A DNA stretch of 64,000 nt from JBFHFS01 sp041583495. Its GTDB lineage: Bacteria; Bacteroidota; Bacteroidia; Bacteroidales; Marinilabiliaceae. A model generated the notes under the pieces. It saw only the letters and a program-made list of their open reading frames with translations, was not told where the DNA came from and ran no database searches. Position 1 is the first letter of the stretch. Every line of letters starts with the position of its first letter. The stretch lies in assembly GCA_041583495.1 (NCBI GenBank), contig JBFHFS010000019.1, forward strand, positions 1-64,000, in the 5' to 3' direction. Made by a program: the position numbers and the translations under genes. Below, in pieces: positions 54,927 through 64,000 of the stretch.

Positions 54927-56615
54927 ATGACCCAAACCAAGATATCCTTATTTATTTTTTCCTGGCTCATATCTGTTTCCCTGGTGGCTCAAACCCCTTA
55001 TGCCGAAATTTTAAACCAAGGGGCCAATATCTGTGAATCCGGTAACATAATTCTTTCCATCAAATTTTACGGAGAGGCCCCTTTTGGTATCCGCTACAAA
55101 ATCGGAACCACAACCTACATCATAGATGGTCAGGGAAGTAACATCATCAACCTGGACAAGTTGAGCGCCGATAATGTATGGTTATCTCCCGAAACCATTC
55201 ATCTGGAGATCCCTGAAAACGAAGCCAGCGTCACCACCACGGTTGAGGTCCTCCGCGTTTGGGACAACACGATACCCACCCCATGGAACATCTCCAACGG
55301 GTCAGAGATATCCGACCAAAGCATCCAATACACCTCTTTTAAGAAGCCGGATATCAGTGCAGGCAATGATATTGACTCCTGCGGTTTATCGGCCATACTG
55401 GATGGTGCGCCCGATCCGGTCTCCTCTACTTTTTACTGGCACGACCAGGCCCCCGGCACACTGTCGGCCATCGACGACCGCAATGCGATTTTCACCGCCC
55501 CGGGTGAGGGAACCTATTCGCTCACCCTGGTACAGGAAAATGGGGCCTGTCAAACAACCGACACGGTTGAAGTAACACTGAAAGGCTCGCCTGCCGGCAC
55601 CCTCACCACCGCCTCGGAAGTATGTGGAGAGACCCCACAAAGTGCCACGCTCGACTTTCAGTTCTCGGGGAACGGACCATGGGATTACGCCTATTCCGAC
55701 GGATCCAACACTTACAGTAATTCTTCCAACAATGCCACCACCTCCGAGACCCTCTCGGTGAATGGTGAAACGGCTTTCTCTATTTATTGGCTTAAAGACG
55801 TAAATGGATGCAATGCCCAGTCCGAACAGATAGAAGGCACCGCCACGGTCATTGATTTGATACCCGCCCCCAATGCGGGTGACGACCAGGCGATATGCGG
55901 CCAGGAAATCTCTCTGGACGCCATCGCGACAGCCTATCCGGGAACCTGGAGTGGTCCCCCGGAGGTTACTTTCGATGATACAGGCGATGTCAATACCACC
56001 GTAAGCACATCGGCTTATGGGGAGTACACGCTTATCTGGACCGAGATGAACGGTACTTGCCCTGCCTCAGACCAGGTAAACGTTCGCTTCGACCAAATGC
56101 CCACACCTGTTGATGCAGGAACAGACAAAACACTCTATTTTCAATATGAAACCACTCTCGCCCCTTTGGAGCCTACCGCAGGCGAGGGCGTATGGTCTAT
56201 TCTCTCTGGCTCAGGTCAGTTATCGTCGGAGCCATTCCCCAACACACAAATCTCCGATCTGGAGATGGGCGTCACCACCCTTCTGTGGAGTGTTGCCAAC
56301 GGGCTTTGCCCAACGCTCACCGACACCCTGGTGATTACCGTTAAAGGATTAACCTACCATACCGGATTTTCACCAAACGGAGATGGGTTGAACGACTCGT
56401 TCAAAATATTGGGTGCCAGCCAAATCCCCAACAACGAACTGATCGTTTTTACCCAATACGGCAAGGTGGTATACCGGAAAACGAATCTTACCGAGGAGGG
56501 TTGGGATGGGAAAGGTCTGGGCGGAAGCCTTTTGGATGATGGGACCTATTATTTCGTATTTACCGGCGACCACATACAGGCGCTTAAAGATTACCTTTTG
56601 ATAAAGACACGATAA
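54927..56615 (+). CDS. T9SS type B sorting-domain surface protein
   Basis: Secreted 562-aa protein. ATG at 54927 opens a signal peptide ending SVSLVAQ; an upstream GTG adds 8 residues. The middle contains several immunoglobulin/PKD-like segments (repeats of PxAGxDQxICG and TYSLTLVQENGACQTTDTV kind). From about residue 475 comes a CHU_C / type B C-terminal domain: GFSPNGDGLNDSFKI, then QYGKVVYRK and DDGTYYFVF. This domain directs export by the T9SS and depends on SprF-like partners. The next gene encodes such a PorP/SprF protein, so the pair probably forms an anchor-cargo unit. Confidence 0.9.
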   Translation: MTQTKISLFIFSWLISVSLVAQTPYAEILNQGANICESGNIILSIKFYGEAPFGIRYKIGTTTYIIDGQGSNIINLDKLSADNVWLSPETIHLEIPENEASVTTTVEVLRVWDNTIPTPWNISNGSEISDQSIQYTSFKKPDISAGNDIDSCGLSAILDGAPDPVSSTFYWHDQAPGTLSAIDDRNAIFTAPGEGTYSLTLVQENGACQTTDTVEVTLKGSPAGTLTTASEVCGETPQSATLDFQFSGNGPWDYAYSDGSNTYSNSSNNATTSETLSVNGETAFSIYWLKDVNGCNAQSEQIEGTATVIDLIPAPNAGDDQAICGQEISLDAIATAYPGTWSGPPEVTFDDTGDVNTTVSTSAYGEYTLIWTEMNGTCPASDQVNVRFDQMPTPVDAGTDKTLYFQYETTLAPLEPTAGEGVWSILSGSGQLSSEPFPNTQISDLEMGVTTLLWSVANGLCPTLTDTLVITVKGLTYHTGFSPNGDGLNDSFKILGASQIPNNELIVFTQYGKVVYRKTNLTEEGWDGKGLGGSLLDDGTYYFVFTGDHIQALKDYLLIKTR

Positions 56616-56629
56616 ACGACCCATTGCGA

Positions 56630-57541
56630 ATGCGAGCACTTGTACTATTCATAATCATGACACTGTTGGTCTCCCTGCATAGCAATGGCCAAAAGGAGCT
56701 GGTGCTGAGTCAGTACATGCACAACCAATATGCCTTCAACAGCGCCTTTGCGGGATCGCGGGAAGGACTGAGCGTTTTTGGTGCGTTCCGGAAACAATGG
56801 GTGGGAATCCCCGGCGCCCCTGAGTCGCAGTTATTAACCGCCCACATGCCCCTTAAAAACATGAAGGTCGCTCTGGGTGTTCAGGTCTTCAACGAAACCA
56901 TTGCCACCAACAGCCTCACCGGGGTCTCCTTCTCCTATACCTACCGGTTCAGAGTCAATCGCTCTATCTGGATGGGACTCAGTATGTCAGGCGGGCTTTC
57001 CAGCTTCTCGGCCAAATGGAGTGAAGCCTCCCTTGAAAACCCTGAAGATCCTCTTTTTGCAGCTAATGAATCCTCGATGGGACCGCAGGCCGGCTTTGGC
57101 TGGAGCATCTATAACAACCATTTTTTTGGTGGTTTCTCCGTCCCGGAGCTATTCTCACACGACTTCTCCTATCTCGAACAAACCAATTTCGACCTGAGCC
57201 AGTCCAACTACTACCTCACCGGAGGATACCTGTTCGATTTGGGCCCTCAGGTGGCCATACAACCTTCGTTTCTGGCACGTTACAATCCCGATTCTGAGCT
57301 ACCCTCTGATTTCTCAGCCACACTTATTTTCGACCGGTTGATTTGGGGAGGCCTCACCTACCGAACCAACCATGATGTGGTAGCCATGGCCGGCTGGCAA
57401 ATACTGCCCCAACTACGGGTAGCCTACTCCTTTGACTATTCCATGGGAGATATCGGCCGATTCAACAAGGGGTCGCACGAAATATCGATACAATACGACT
57501 TAAAATATATGATCCACTCGCCCAATATTAAATTTTTTTAA
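56630..57541 (+). CDS. PorP/SprF-family T9SS outer-membrane protein
   Basis: A 303-aa outer-membrane barrel with a signal peptide ending LHSNGQ and the family start LVLSQYMHNQYAFNSAFAGSREGL. ATG at 56630 is used; a TTG two codons earlier is possible. It is a second family member besides the one next to gldK. Placed 14 bp after a type B cargo gene, it fits the SprB-SprF pattern, in which the barrel is needed to secrete or attach the neighbouring cargo. Confidence 0.92.
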   Translation: MRALVLFIIMTLLVSLHSNGQKELVLSQYMHNQYAFNSAFAGSREGLSVFGAFRKQWVGIPGAPESQLLTAHMPLKNMKVALGVQVFNETIATNSLTGVSFSYTYRFRVNRSIWMGLSMSGGLSSFSAKWSEASLENPEDPLFAANESSMGPQAGFGWSIYNNHFFGGFSVPELFSHDFSYLEQTNFDLSQSNYYLTGGYLFDLGPQVAIQPSFLARYNPDSELPSDFSATLIFDRLIWGGLTYRTNHDVVAMAGWQILPQLRVAYSFDYSMGDIGRFNKGSHEISIQYDLKYMIHSPNIKFF

Positions 57542-57554
57542 AGGAGATTCACCC

Positions 57555-58952
57555 ATGATCCGGAATTGTTTAACACCCCTTTTTATCGTACTGCTATCGT
57601 TGACCGGGCTGCCGGCCAACGGTCAGGCTCCGGTGGTGAAACGATTGCCGCTCAGCACCCACACTGCACATGAGCTGGCCCCGGTGGTTCAGGACTCAAT
57701 CCTTTATTTTATTTCCAACCGAAAAACCAGTTTGCTGGCCACCTATGTGGATCAGGATGAAGAATTGCTCTACAGCATTTTTTCGGCCCCCTTGAAACCC
57801 GGCCAAACGCCAGGCAGCCCCCGCTTTTTCCCCCTTTCAGGGCAACCCGGGTTTAATAATGGCCCCTTCGCCTTCTCGCCCAATGGCACCACGGTCATTA
57901 TTACCCAAAACAAGATCAATAAGGGAACACGGAGCAGGACAAAAGTGCAGCTGGGCCTGTTTAAAACTGAGAAAAGAAGAGATGAGTGGAGCCTGTTAAG
58001 ACCGGTTAAATTCAACGAGCCCACCAACTATTCCATCGCTCACCCCTCGGTCTCTCCCGACGGCGAATGGCTCTACTTTGCCTCCGACATGAAAGGCGGA
58101 TTCGGAAAGACGGATATTTATAAGGCCCCCAGGGTTGGAGATGGCTGGGGCATCCCCGTAAATCTGGGCCCACAAATCAACACCCCCGGGAAGGAGCTTT
58201 TTCCTTTCATCCATTCTTCAGGATTGCTCTTCTTCACCTCCGATGGTCTGGGCCCAAAGAGAGACATGGATATTTATTCCGTTGACACGGCTCTTCCCCA
58301 AGCGCTGCCCACGCCGTTGCCAGCCCCTATCAACTCGAAGAAGGACGATTTTTCCTGTTACATCTTCGAAGATACCGGCCATGGTTACTTTGCCTCCAAC
58401 CGCGAGGGCCAGGACGATCTCTATGAATTCAGCACTCCGGAGGTTAACAACAACCTTAAAGAGGTGGTAGACGACAACTTTTGTTTCACCTTTTTTGAAA
58501 ACGGCCCTGACGAATCGGACAGTCTCCCCAAAATTTATCGCTGGTCGTTTGGAGATGGCGAACAAGCTCTGGGCCTGGAGGTTGACCACTGTTTTAAGGC
58601 CCCTGGCAATTACTCCGTATTGTTAAATGTGGTGGACACCCTCACCAATGAGGAACTTTATTCGGTAGCTTCGTATACTCTGGAGCTGGAAAAAACCCGC
58701 CAGATATGGTTCGAAACGCCGGACACCCTTAGAACAGGAGAATCATTCTCCTTGCATTCCATCCTGCAAGGGTTTGAAGAACAACCCGAAGCCCCTGTTT
58801 TTTATTGGAATTTCGGGGATGGAGTACGTCAGATTGGTGAAACCCTTTCGCATATTTATCGAATAAAAGGGAAGTACCGTATCATTTGTACCACCCAACT
58901 TGAAGAGATAGGAGAAATTAGCTTTTTCCGTGAAGTGACTGTTATTGATTAA
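57555..58952 (+). CDS. secreted PD40/PKD-domain protein
   Basis: Signal peptide (to about PANGQ, residue 24), then a WD40-like PD40 beta-propeller with repeats such as SVSPDGEWLYFASDMKGGFGKTDIY and GYFASNREGQDDLYEF. It ends with two PKD-like modules (YRWSFGDGEQALGLE, FYWNFGDGVRQIGET). It resembles the PD40 part of PorE/SprE-associated proteins but lacks an OmpA peptidoglycan-binding domain. An AAGGAG sequence 9 nt before the ATG is a rare strong Shine-Dalgarno in this group. It probably lies in the periplasm or outer membrane with the PorP-like barrel. Confidence 0.8.
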   Translation: MIRNCLTPLFIVLLSLTGLPANGQAPVVKRLPLSTHTAHELAPVVQDSILYFISNRKTSLLATYVDQDEELLYSIFSAPLKPGQTPGSPRFFPLSGQPGFNNGPFAFSPNGTTVIITQNKINKGTRSRTKVQLGLFKTEKRRDEWSLLRPVKFNEPTNYSIAHPSVSPDGEWLYFASDMKGGFGKTDIYKAPRVGDGWGIPVNLGPQINTPGKELFPFIHSSGLLFFTSDGLGPKRDMDIYSVDTALPQALPTPLPAPINSKKDDFSCYIFEDTGHGYFASNREGQDDLYEFSTPEVNNNLKEVVDDNFCFTFFENGPDESDSLPKIYRWSFGDGEQALGLEVDHCFKAPGNYSVLLNVVDTLTNEELYSVASYTLELEKTRQIWFETPDTLRTGESFSLHSILQGFEEQPEAPVFYWNFGDGVRQIGETLSHIYRIKGKYRIICTTQLEEIGEISFFREVTVID

Positions 58953-58965
58953 TCAACTTATAAAG

Positions 58966-59943
58966 ATGCGAATTCCCGTTAACTTGTTTTTCTTTTTTTG
59001 CCTCCTGGCCTTCCGCCCGGGCCTAATTCATGCCCAGCCTGTACCTGCGGTGGATGAAAACATTCCCTTTCTGGTTACCTTTGGTGCGCAGGGAGAAACC
59101 GCCTGGGGAGATGATGACTTCTGTCAAATCATTTTTTTTTCAGTGCCTGAAACCTTTACGGAACCCATTTTTATTCGCGTCTTCGACCCCGACACCGGTG
59201 GTGAGATTGATGAACAACAGGGGGAGTGGAATACCAGCATGCGTTTTTCGGTATATGGGGGTAAAGGCGCCTGCTCAGAGGAGGATGCCCGACGCGCCAA
59301 CCAAAAAGGAAAGTATCTGAGCGGCAACCTGCTGGCCACCAAAACCTTCTCAGCCAACTCACGATACGACAACAACTGGTCCACTTTTGGCCCCATTAAC
59401 CCCACCGAAGGAGAGCTGCTTAGCGATTATGGCGGCTATATTTTTAAAATCGTGGTGGAGGGCCTCTCTGGCGATGATGGTAATCTTTACCGTCTCTTTC
59501 TCAGCACCAATAAAGATGAGAACCGTTCGGTAGAGGGCGCCTTTGCCTTTTACTTTAAATATAAATTCCGTCTTTACGACAATATTAACGAGATATCACA
59601 CATCTACCCCTACATGGATTCAAGGGTGGTAGCCATTAAGCAAACCAACTTCGATTGGGACAGCGATGGTTATATCCGCATTATCTCCCCCGAAAAAAAC
59701 GGGGAACAGGTTAAGACTTCCGGCGACGATAACTGGGAAGAGAGCACACACAAGATCAACATCGGTGAACAAAACAGTTCTCTCGACATACAGATGATCA
59801 AAGACCGATCGAAACGGGTACGGAACAACAACGTCGTCATTTTCCTCGAGAACCAATATGGTGAGTTGTTACCGTTCTACAGTATTCCCATTGGTGGTAT
59901 ACCAAAGTATAAATACAGCATCGGCATCAAACAAAAAAAATAA
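58966..59943 (+). CDS. secreted protein of unknown function in T9SS cluster
   Basis: I do not recognise this family. The start at 58966 opens a signal peptide ending PGLIHAQ. The mature ~300 residues look beta-rich with many aromatic and acidic residues (VFDPDTGGEIDEQQGEWN, TSMRFSVYGGKGACSEEDARR), two or three Cys, and no further membrane segment. The C-terminus ends in a basic IKQKK tail and has no T9SS sorting domain. It lies 13 bp after the PD40 gene and 4 bp before the sensor gene, so it is an integral part of the cluster. Confidence 0.7.
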   Translation: MRIPVNLFFFFCLLAFRPGLIHAQPVPAVDENIPFLVTFGAQGETAWGDDDFCQIIFFSVPETFTEPIFIRVFDPDTGGEIDEQQGEWNTSMRFSVYGGKGACSEEDARRANQKGKYLSGNLLATKTFSANSRYDNNWSTFGPINPTEGELLSDYGGYIFKIVVEGLSGDDGNLYRLFLSTNKDENRSVEGAFAFYFKYKFRLYDNINEISHIYPYMDSRVVAIKQTNFDWDSDGYIRIISPEKNGEQVKTSGDDNWEESTHKINIGEQNSSLDIQMIKDRSKRVRNNNVVIFLENQYGELLPFYSIPIGGIPKYKYSIGIKQKK

Positions 59944-59947
59944 ACCC

Positions 59948-62900
59948 ATGACCTCCCTCTACAGGCACTTTTTTGGGGTGACTCTTTTTTTGATAATAGG
60001 ATTACCCATTCACAACCTCAATGCACAATCGTTCAGATTCAAGACCTTCGATTCGAATGTGGGGTTGCCTCAGAACTTTGTTTACTGCATAACCCAGGAT
60101 CATAGTGGCTTTATTTGGATGGGCACTGGCGAAGGACTGGTCAGATATAATGGACTCAATTTCGAGAGTTTTATTGGTGACCAATACCTTGCCGACGATT
60201 TTATTTCCGCACTCTTTGTGGCCCCCGATGGGAAACTCTGGATTGGACACAACAATGGCAATCTCACCACCTATTCCAACGGGAAATTTAAACCCATTCA
60301 GCTCCCCGAAACTCAGAGCCCTGTCCAGGCCATCTGTTCAACCCCGGATAAAACCATTTGGGCTTTAACCCAAAACCATGGGTTAATAAAGATGGATCCC
60401 GATGGGGAAAATTACCAGGTTTTAGAACACCCCGAACTGAGGCGAAAACTCTTTTATTCAATAGCCCCGCTCGGAGACAGCATTCTAATGGTTGGAACCT
60501 CCGAAGGATTGTTCCGGGTAGGAAAAGCCTCCGACAACCAAATAACCTTCGTGGAACATGTGGAAGGCCTTCCCATCACCAAAATTACCTCCATTTTACC
60601 CCGTAAGGGACTGGAAGGGGAATTCTGGATTGGCACCGAAGACAATGGTTTTTTCCGCTACTCGGATGCCCAACACAAATCCAGTAAAGTAGTAGACAAC
60701 AATGTTTGTCAGCTTTTTAACATTCAACATGAAAATATTCAGGACATTGAAGAGGAACCCGGCGGAAACCTCCTGTTGGCAACCTGGGGAAACGGCGTGA
60801 TAAAATTGATCTTTGATCCGGTAAAAAGGACATTTGTAGACTCTTATAACTTTAACACAACAAACGGGTTAAACGAGAACTTTGTAAAAGATATTTTGTG
60901 CGACCGCGAAAACAATTACTGGTTTGCCACTTATGGGGGTGGCTCCTCGCTCCTGGTAAACGACTACATGATCTATTATAACCTTGAAACCATCGGGTTC
61001 GAAAACAACAAGGTTAAATCGGTTTTTCGAACCGACAGTGTGCTCTGGCTGGGGTTGGAAAGTGGCCTTCTCAAAACGGATCCCTACTGCTTCACAAACT
61101 TTGAATATTACGATAACGAACTGGGCATTCCCAACGACGAGATATCCGGCTTTTACAAAAGTCCCGACGGAACCATGTTTGTCGCCAGTGCCAACAAAGG
61201 TCTATTTTACAGAAAGGGGGGAGAGATGAAATTTAAACCCTGGAGCTACACGCCTACGCTTCCGGGCAGGAAGATTCGCGATATAGCCGGCAAGGATTTT
61301 ACCATCTACCTGGCCACCTACGGGGGCTTTTTCATTCTCGATCTGAAATCGGGCACCACCAAGCGTCTTACTACCGAAAACGGTCTGCCCCACAACAGCA
61401 TCAATTTTGTGTATGTCAGTCCCAGTGGGGAAATATGGATTGGTCCTAAAAGCAGCGGGGTAAGCAAGGTTACCTCCAATCATATTGAAATTCACAAAAT
61501 ATTGCAGCTCCCGGTCGATGTTTACGACATGGTGGAGGACGATCAGGGGGTGTCCTGGCTGGCCACACAGGGAAGAGGGGTGCTAAGATACACTGCCGAC
61601 TCCATAAAAACCATCAATGTAACCAGCGGACTGGCCAAGAACTTTTGCTACAGTCTTCAGATGGACCTCGAAGGCCGTTTGTGGGTTGCTCATTTTCCGG
61701 GAATGAGCATGATTAACACCAGAACCGATGTGGTAAAGACTTTCGGCTATGAACAATCCATGGGCTATGACTTTCATCAGATATGGTCCGATAAGGATCA
61801 AACCCTCTGGTTTGCTTCAGGAAAAGGAGTCATCCACTACCTGCCTCTGGTCGACCAGGATAACATGGTGCCCCCGGTCCTCAATTTTACCGACGTGGTG
61901 ATTTCAGACAAAGAATACGATCCACATCAAAAAATTGATCTGCCCTACCCCTATGGCAAAAAATACCACTTTAAATTCAATTTTATAGGAGTCAGCATAA
62001 AGAACCCCACCAAGGTAAATTATCAATACCAACTGGTAGAAGACGGGCATGAAGAATCGGCCAAGTGGATCGATCTAGGCACCACCAATTACAGAGAATA
62101 CGACTTCTTACCCAGCGGCAGGTACCACTTAAATATACGAGCCTTTAACGCCAATGGCATTGGCAGCGAACCAATATCCCTGGCCTTCAACATAGCCATT
62201 CCCTTTTGGAAGATGACCTGGTTTTACCTGGTGGCCACCCTCTTGTTTGTTTACATTCTTTACCTCATAATAATGTTCCGCGAACGAAGCCTGCGTCTTC
62301 AAAAAGAACAGCTTCAAAAAGAGGTGGATTTTCAAACCGTACAGCTCAGACAACAAAAAGCCGAAATTGAGAAAAAGAACCAGGATATCACCGACAGTAT
62401 CAACTATGCCAAACACATCCAAAAGTCGATACTTCCTGCTTTGTCAACACTACAAAGTTATTTCCCCAATTCGTTCGTCTTTTTTGTACCACGCGACATT
62501 GTCAGCGGGGACTTCTATTGGTTTTATAAAACCCCTCACAGCTTCATTATTTGCTGTGCCGACTGCACCGGCCACGGGGTTCCGGCTGCCTTAATGTCGA
62601 TGATTGGAACGACCCTTCTCAACGATATCGTACGAAGAGAAAGCATAAAATCTCCGGCCGACATACTCGAACAACTTGACCATGAGATAAAAATACTCTT
62701 GCAACACGATAATAATGCCTTGCACAACCACGACGGGATGGATATTTCAGTGGTTGAAATAAATCTAAAGAGCCGAAAAATCAGGGCGGCTTCAGCCAAA
62801 CGACCTATTTACCTGTTTCTGAATGAGGAGATGGTTATTTACAAAGGCAATCGCCGAAGCATTGGCGACTCACTGGTAAAAGAGAACAGTCCCTTTGTTA

Positions 62901-63139
62901 ATATTGAATACCAGGGACTTCCCAACGATCTTATCTATCTCTTCTCGGATGGCTACACCGACCAATTTGGTGGGCCCATGGGTAAAAAGTTCATGACCGG
63001 AGGGGTCAAGAATCTACTTAAAAAAATTCATCATCGCCCCACCAAGGAACAACACAAAATCATCCGGGACCATTTCTTTAACTGGAAGGGTGATCTGGAA
63101 CAAATTGATGATGTATTATTTATGGGGGTAAGACTATAA
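59948..63139 (+). CDS. propeller-Y_Y_Y sensor with cytoplasmic SpoIIE-type phosphatase
   Basis: Membrane receptor of 1063 aa. A signal peptide (to LNAQ, about residue 27) is followed by a periplasmic two-component-regulator propeller (~30-640; e.g. GLPQNFVYCITQDHSGFIWMG) and a Y_Y_Y domain (~650-750). One transmembrane helix lies at about 757-778, then a coiled coil (LQKEQLQKEVDFQ) and a PP2C/SpoIIE phosphatase (~818-1063). Metal residues are in VSGDFYW, CADCTGHGVPAALM, FSDGYTDQFGG and IDDVLFMG. The architecture is that of hybrid sensors with the kinase replaced by a Ser/Thr phosphatase. It should act on a phosphorylated STAS-type anti-anti-sigma or similar target, none of which is in the window. 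Start at 59948; an earlier frame overlaps the preceding gene. Confidence 0.9.
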   Translation: MTSLYRHFFGVTLFLIIGLPIHNLNAQSFRFKTFDSNVGLPQNFVYCITQDHSGFIWMGTGEGLVRYNGLNFESFIGDQYLADDFISALFVAPDGKLWIGHNNGNLTTYSNGKFKPIQLPETQSPVQAICSTPDKTIWALTQNHGLIKMDPDGENYQVLEHPELRRKLFYSIAPLGDSILMVGTSEGLFRVGKASDNQITFVEHVEGLPITKITSILPRKGLEGEFWIGTEDNGFFRYSDAQHKSSKVVDNNVCQLFNIQHENIQDIEEEPGGNLLLATWGNGVIKLIFDPVKRTFVDSYNFNTTNGLNENFVKDILCDRENNYWFATYGGGSSLLVNDYMIYYNLETIGFENNKVKSVFRTDSVLWLGLESGLLKTDPYCFTNFEYYDNELGIPNDEISGFYKSPDGTMFVASANKGLFYRKGGEMKFKPWSYTPTLPGRKIRDIAGKDFTIYLATYGGFFILDLKSGTTKRLTTENGLPHNSINFVYVSPSGEIWIGPKSSGVSKVTSNHIEIHKILQLPVDVYDMVEDDQGVSWLATQGRGVLRYTADSIKTINVTSGLAKNFCYSLQMDLEGRLWVAHFPGMSMINTRTDVVKTFGYEQSMGYDFHQIWSDKDQTLWFASGKGVIHYLPLVDQDNMVPPVLNFTDVVISDKEYDPHQKIDLPYPYGKKYHFKFNFIGVSIKNPTKVNYQYQLVEDGHEESAKWIDLGTTNYREYDFLPSGRYHLNIRAFNANGIGSEPISLAFNIAIPFWKMTWFYLVATLLFVYILYLIIMFRERSLRLQKEQLQKEVDFQTVQLRQQKAEIEKKNQDITDSINYAKHIQKSILPALSTLQSYFPNSFVFFVPRDIVSGDFYWFYKTPHSFIICCADCTGHGVPAALMSMIGTTLLNDIVRRESIKSPADILEQLDHEIKILLQHDNNALHNHDGMDISVVEINLKSRKIRAASAKRPIYLFLNEEMVIYKGNRRSIGDSLVKENSPFVNIEYQGLPNDLIYLFSDGYTDQFGGPMGKKFMTGGVKNLLKKIHHRPTKEQHKIIRDHFFNWKGDLEQIDDVLFMGVRL

Positions 63140-63324
63140 CCCCCAAATCCTTCAGGAATCGGAAAGGGGCTGGATTCCCTGAGCAGTGGACAATAAAAGG
63201 CTCCCGGCATTAGACCAGGCAACCCAACTCCACAAGCCGCCATTAATGAGCCACAGCGGGACCGTTGAGATTTATCTGTTTGGTATGAGGGCAGGCTTTA
63301 CCCAAAAAAAGGATGGCTGCCGGG

Positions 63325-63984
63325 TTAATCTAACCAGCCCAGAATGGTCTGCCGGCCTTTTACTTCCTGATTAAGCTTAACATCAACGCGACTGCCCAGA
63401 GGTAAAAAGACATCCACACGTGATCCAAATTTAATAAAACCCATTTGGGCGCCCTGGTCAACTTTTTTACCCTCCACAGGATAACAAACAATTCGACGAG
63501 CCAATGCACCTGCAATTTGCCGAATCACTATTATTTTCCCCGATTCAGTCTCCAGGGCTACCGTTGTGCGTTCATTCTCGGTGGAGGACTTAGGAAGATA
63601 AGCAGCCAAAAAGCGGCCGCTGTGATGCCTGCAATACTTCACCAATCCACTGACAGGCATCCAATTGATGTGTACATTAAACACCGACATAAAAATAGAC
63701 ACCTGAATACAACGCCCCTTCAAAAACTCCGGTTCATCAGTCTCTTCGATGGCTACAATTTTCCCGTCGGCAGGTGCCACAATGGCATTTTTTTGGATGA
63801 AACCCACCCGCTTGGGACTCCTAAAGAAATTAAGGAAAAAGAAAAACAGAATCACTGAGAGGGCGACCGTCCACTCCAGTAAAAAGCCTGCCGAGCCCAC
63901 CAAAAAATAGATTCCCGCGTTAAGGGCAATTAAAATTAACAGCACCGATCCGAGAATCCTGAAACCTTCTTTATGAATAGTCAT
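63325..63984 (-). CDS. psd: phosphatidylserine decarboxylase proenzyme
   Basis: Makes phosphatidylethanolamine. The 219-aa short form has two N-terminal hydrophobic segments (residues 8-30, 33-53), Asp73 in PADGKI and His105 in FNVHINW. Self-cleavage should occur between Gly187 and Ser188 in KFGSRVD, giving the pyruvoyl group. The upstream flank is cut by the window; pssA often lies next to it. It is convergent with the sensor phosphatase gene, with a 185-bp gap that shows no strong terminator. Confidence 0.94.
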   Translation of the reverse strand: MTIHKEGFRILGSVLLILIALNAGIYFLVGSAGFLLEWTVALSVILFFFFLNFFRSPKRVGFIQKNAIVAPADGKIVAIEETDEPEFLKGRCIQVSIFMSVFNVHINWMPVSGLVKYCRHHSGRFLAAYLPKSSTENERTTVALETESGKIIVIRQIAGALARRIVCYPVEGKKVDQGAQMGFIKFGSRVDVFLPLGSRVDVKLNQEVKGRQTILGWLD

Positions 63985-64000
63985 AATTAATAACGATGAA

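Noticed and set aside
59858..59947. N-terminal extension of the sensor phosphatase
   Set aside because: It lies within the preceding gene in another frame, and the signal peptide begins only at the ATG at 59948.
1..64000. CRISPR arrays, IS elements, att sites, tRNA genes
   Set aside because: I looked through the intergenic regions for direct repeats with regular spacing, terminal inverted repeats with transposase genes and tRNA-like cloverleafs and saw none; a tool-based search could still find a short one.

Overview
The window comes from a member of the Bacteroidota, most likely class Bacteroidia near Bacteroidales/Marinilabiliales. The evidence is a complete gldK-L-M-N type IX secretion (T9SS) locus, PorP/SprF outer-membrane proteins, a T9SS type B sorting domain, the Bacteroides-type arginine route that uses succinylated intermediates, and many promoters of the form TTTG-N19-21-TAnnTTTG. 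It is mostly a dense core chromosome. I found no CRISPR array, insertion sequence, prophage or tRNA. The left edge appears to stop just inside the 5' end of a leftward 16S rRNA gene. It is preceded by two tandem promoters and a boxB/boxA-like leader, so the window may begin at an assembly break in a ribosomal operon.

Layout. 1-599: rRNA promoter and leader. 600-4810: S41 protease lipoprotein, an MlaF/MlaE-like lipid transport pair, and mannose-1-phosphate guanylyltransferase. 5012-14558, leftward: topA, an arginase-fold protein that has lost its metal ligands, porP and gldK-L-M-N. 14724-20269: PBP1A, radA, panC-panD. 20493-24074: an N-terminal-only GT5-like protein, nagB, and a GH109-type Tat lipoprotein. 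24371-40429, leftward: arginine/proline biosynthesis, in transcription order argR, GNAT acyltransferase, argG, argC, argD, proC, proB, proA, argF', an SGNH hydrolase, argB, argE-like, argH, citrate synthase and carA. carB lies divergently at 40718. 44007-48592, leftward: outer-membrane porin, glycine betaine ABC importer (ATPase, permease, binding lipoprotein) and a DUF2721 protein, preceded by a promoter and an early terminator that look like a regulatory leader. 49371-54591: GT-C-like membrane protein, methyltransferase-GT2 fusion, coaD, and a TlpA-like protein. 54927-63139: a five-gene rightward cluster with a T9SS type B cargo, PorP/SprF protein, PD40/PKD protein, an unrecognised secreted protein, and a propeller-Y_Y_Y-SpoIIE sensor phosphatase. 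63325-63984: phosphatidylserine decarboxylase.

How the parts work together. GldK-N form the T9SS core and motor. The 54.9-63.1 kb cluster looks like a dedicated T9SS substrate/anchor module with its own transmembrane phosphatase sensor, and it is the strongest candidate here for an undescribed system. In the arginine block, two ARG-box-like sites sit on the predicted argR promoter, so the operon is probably repressed by its own first product. Pro90 of ArgF' points to succinylornithine as substrate. The porin-Opu operon suggests a complete route for betaine across both membranes.
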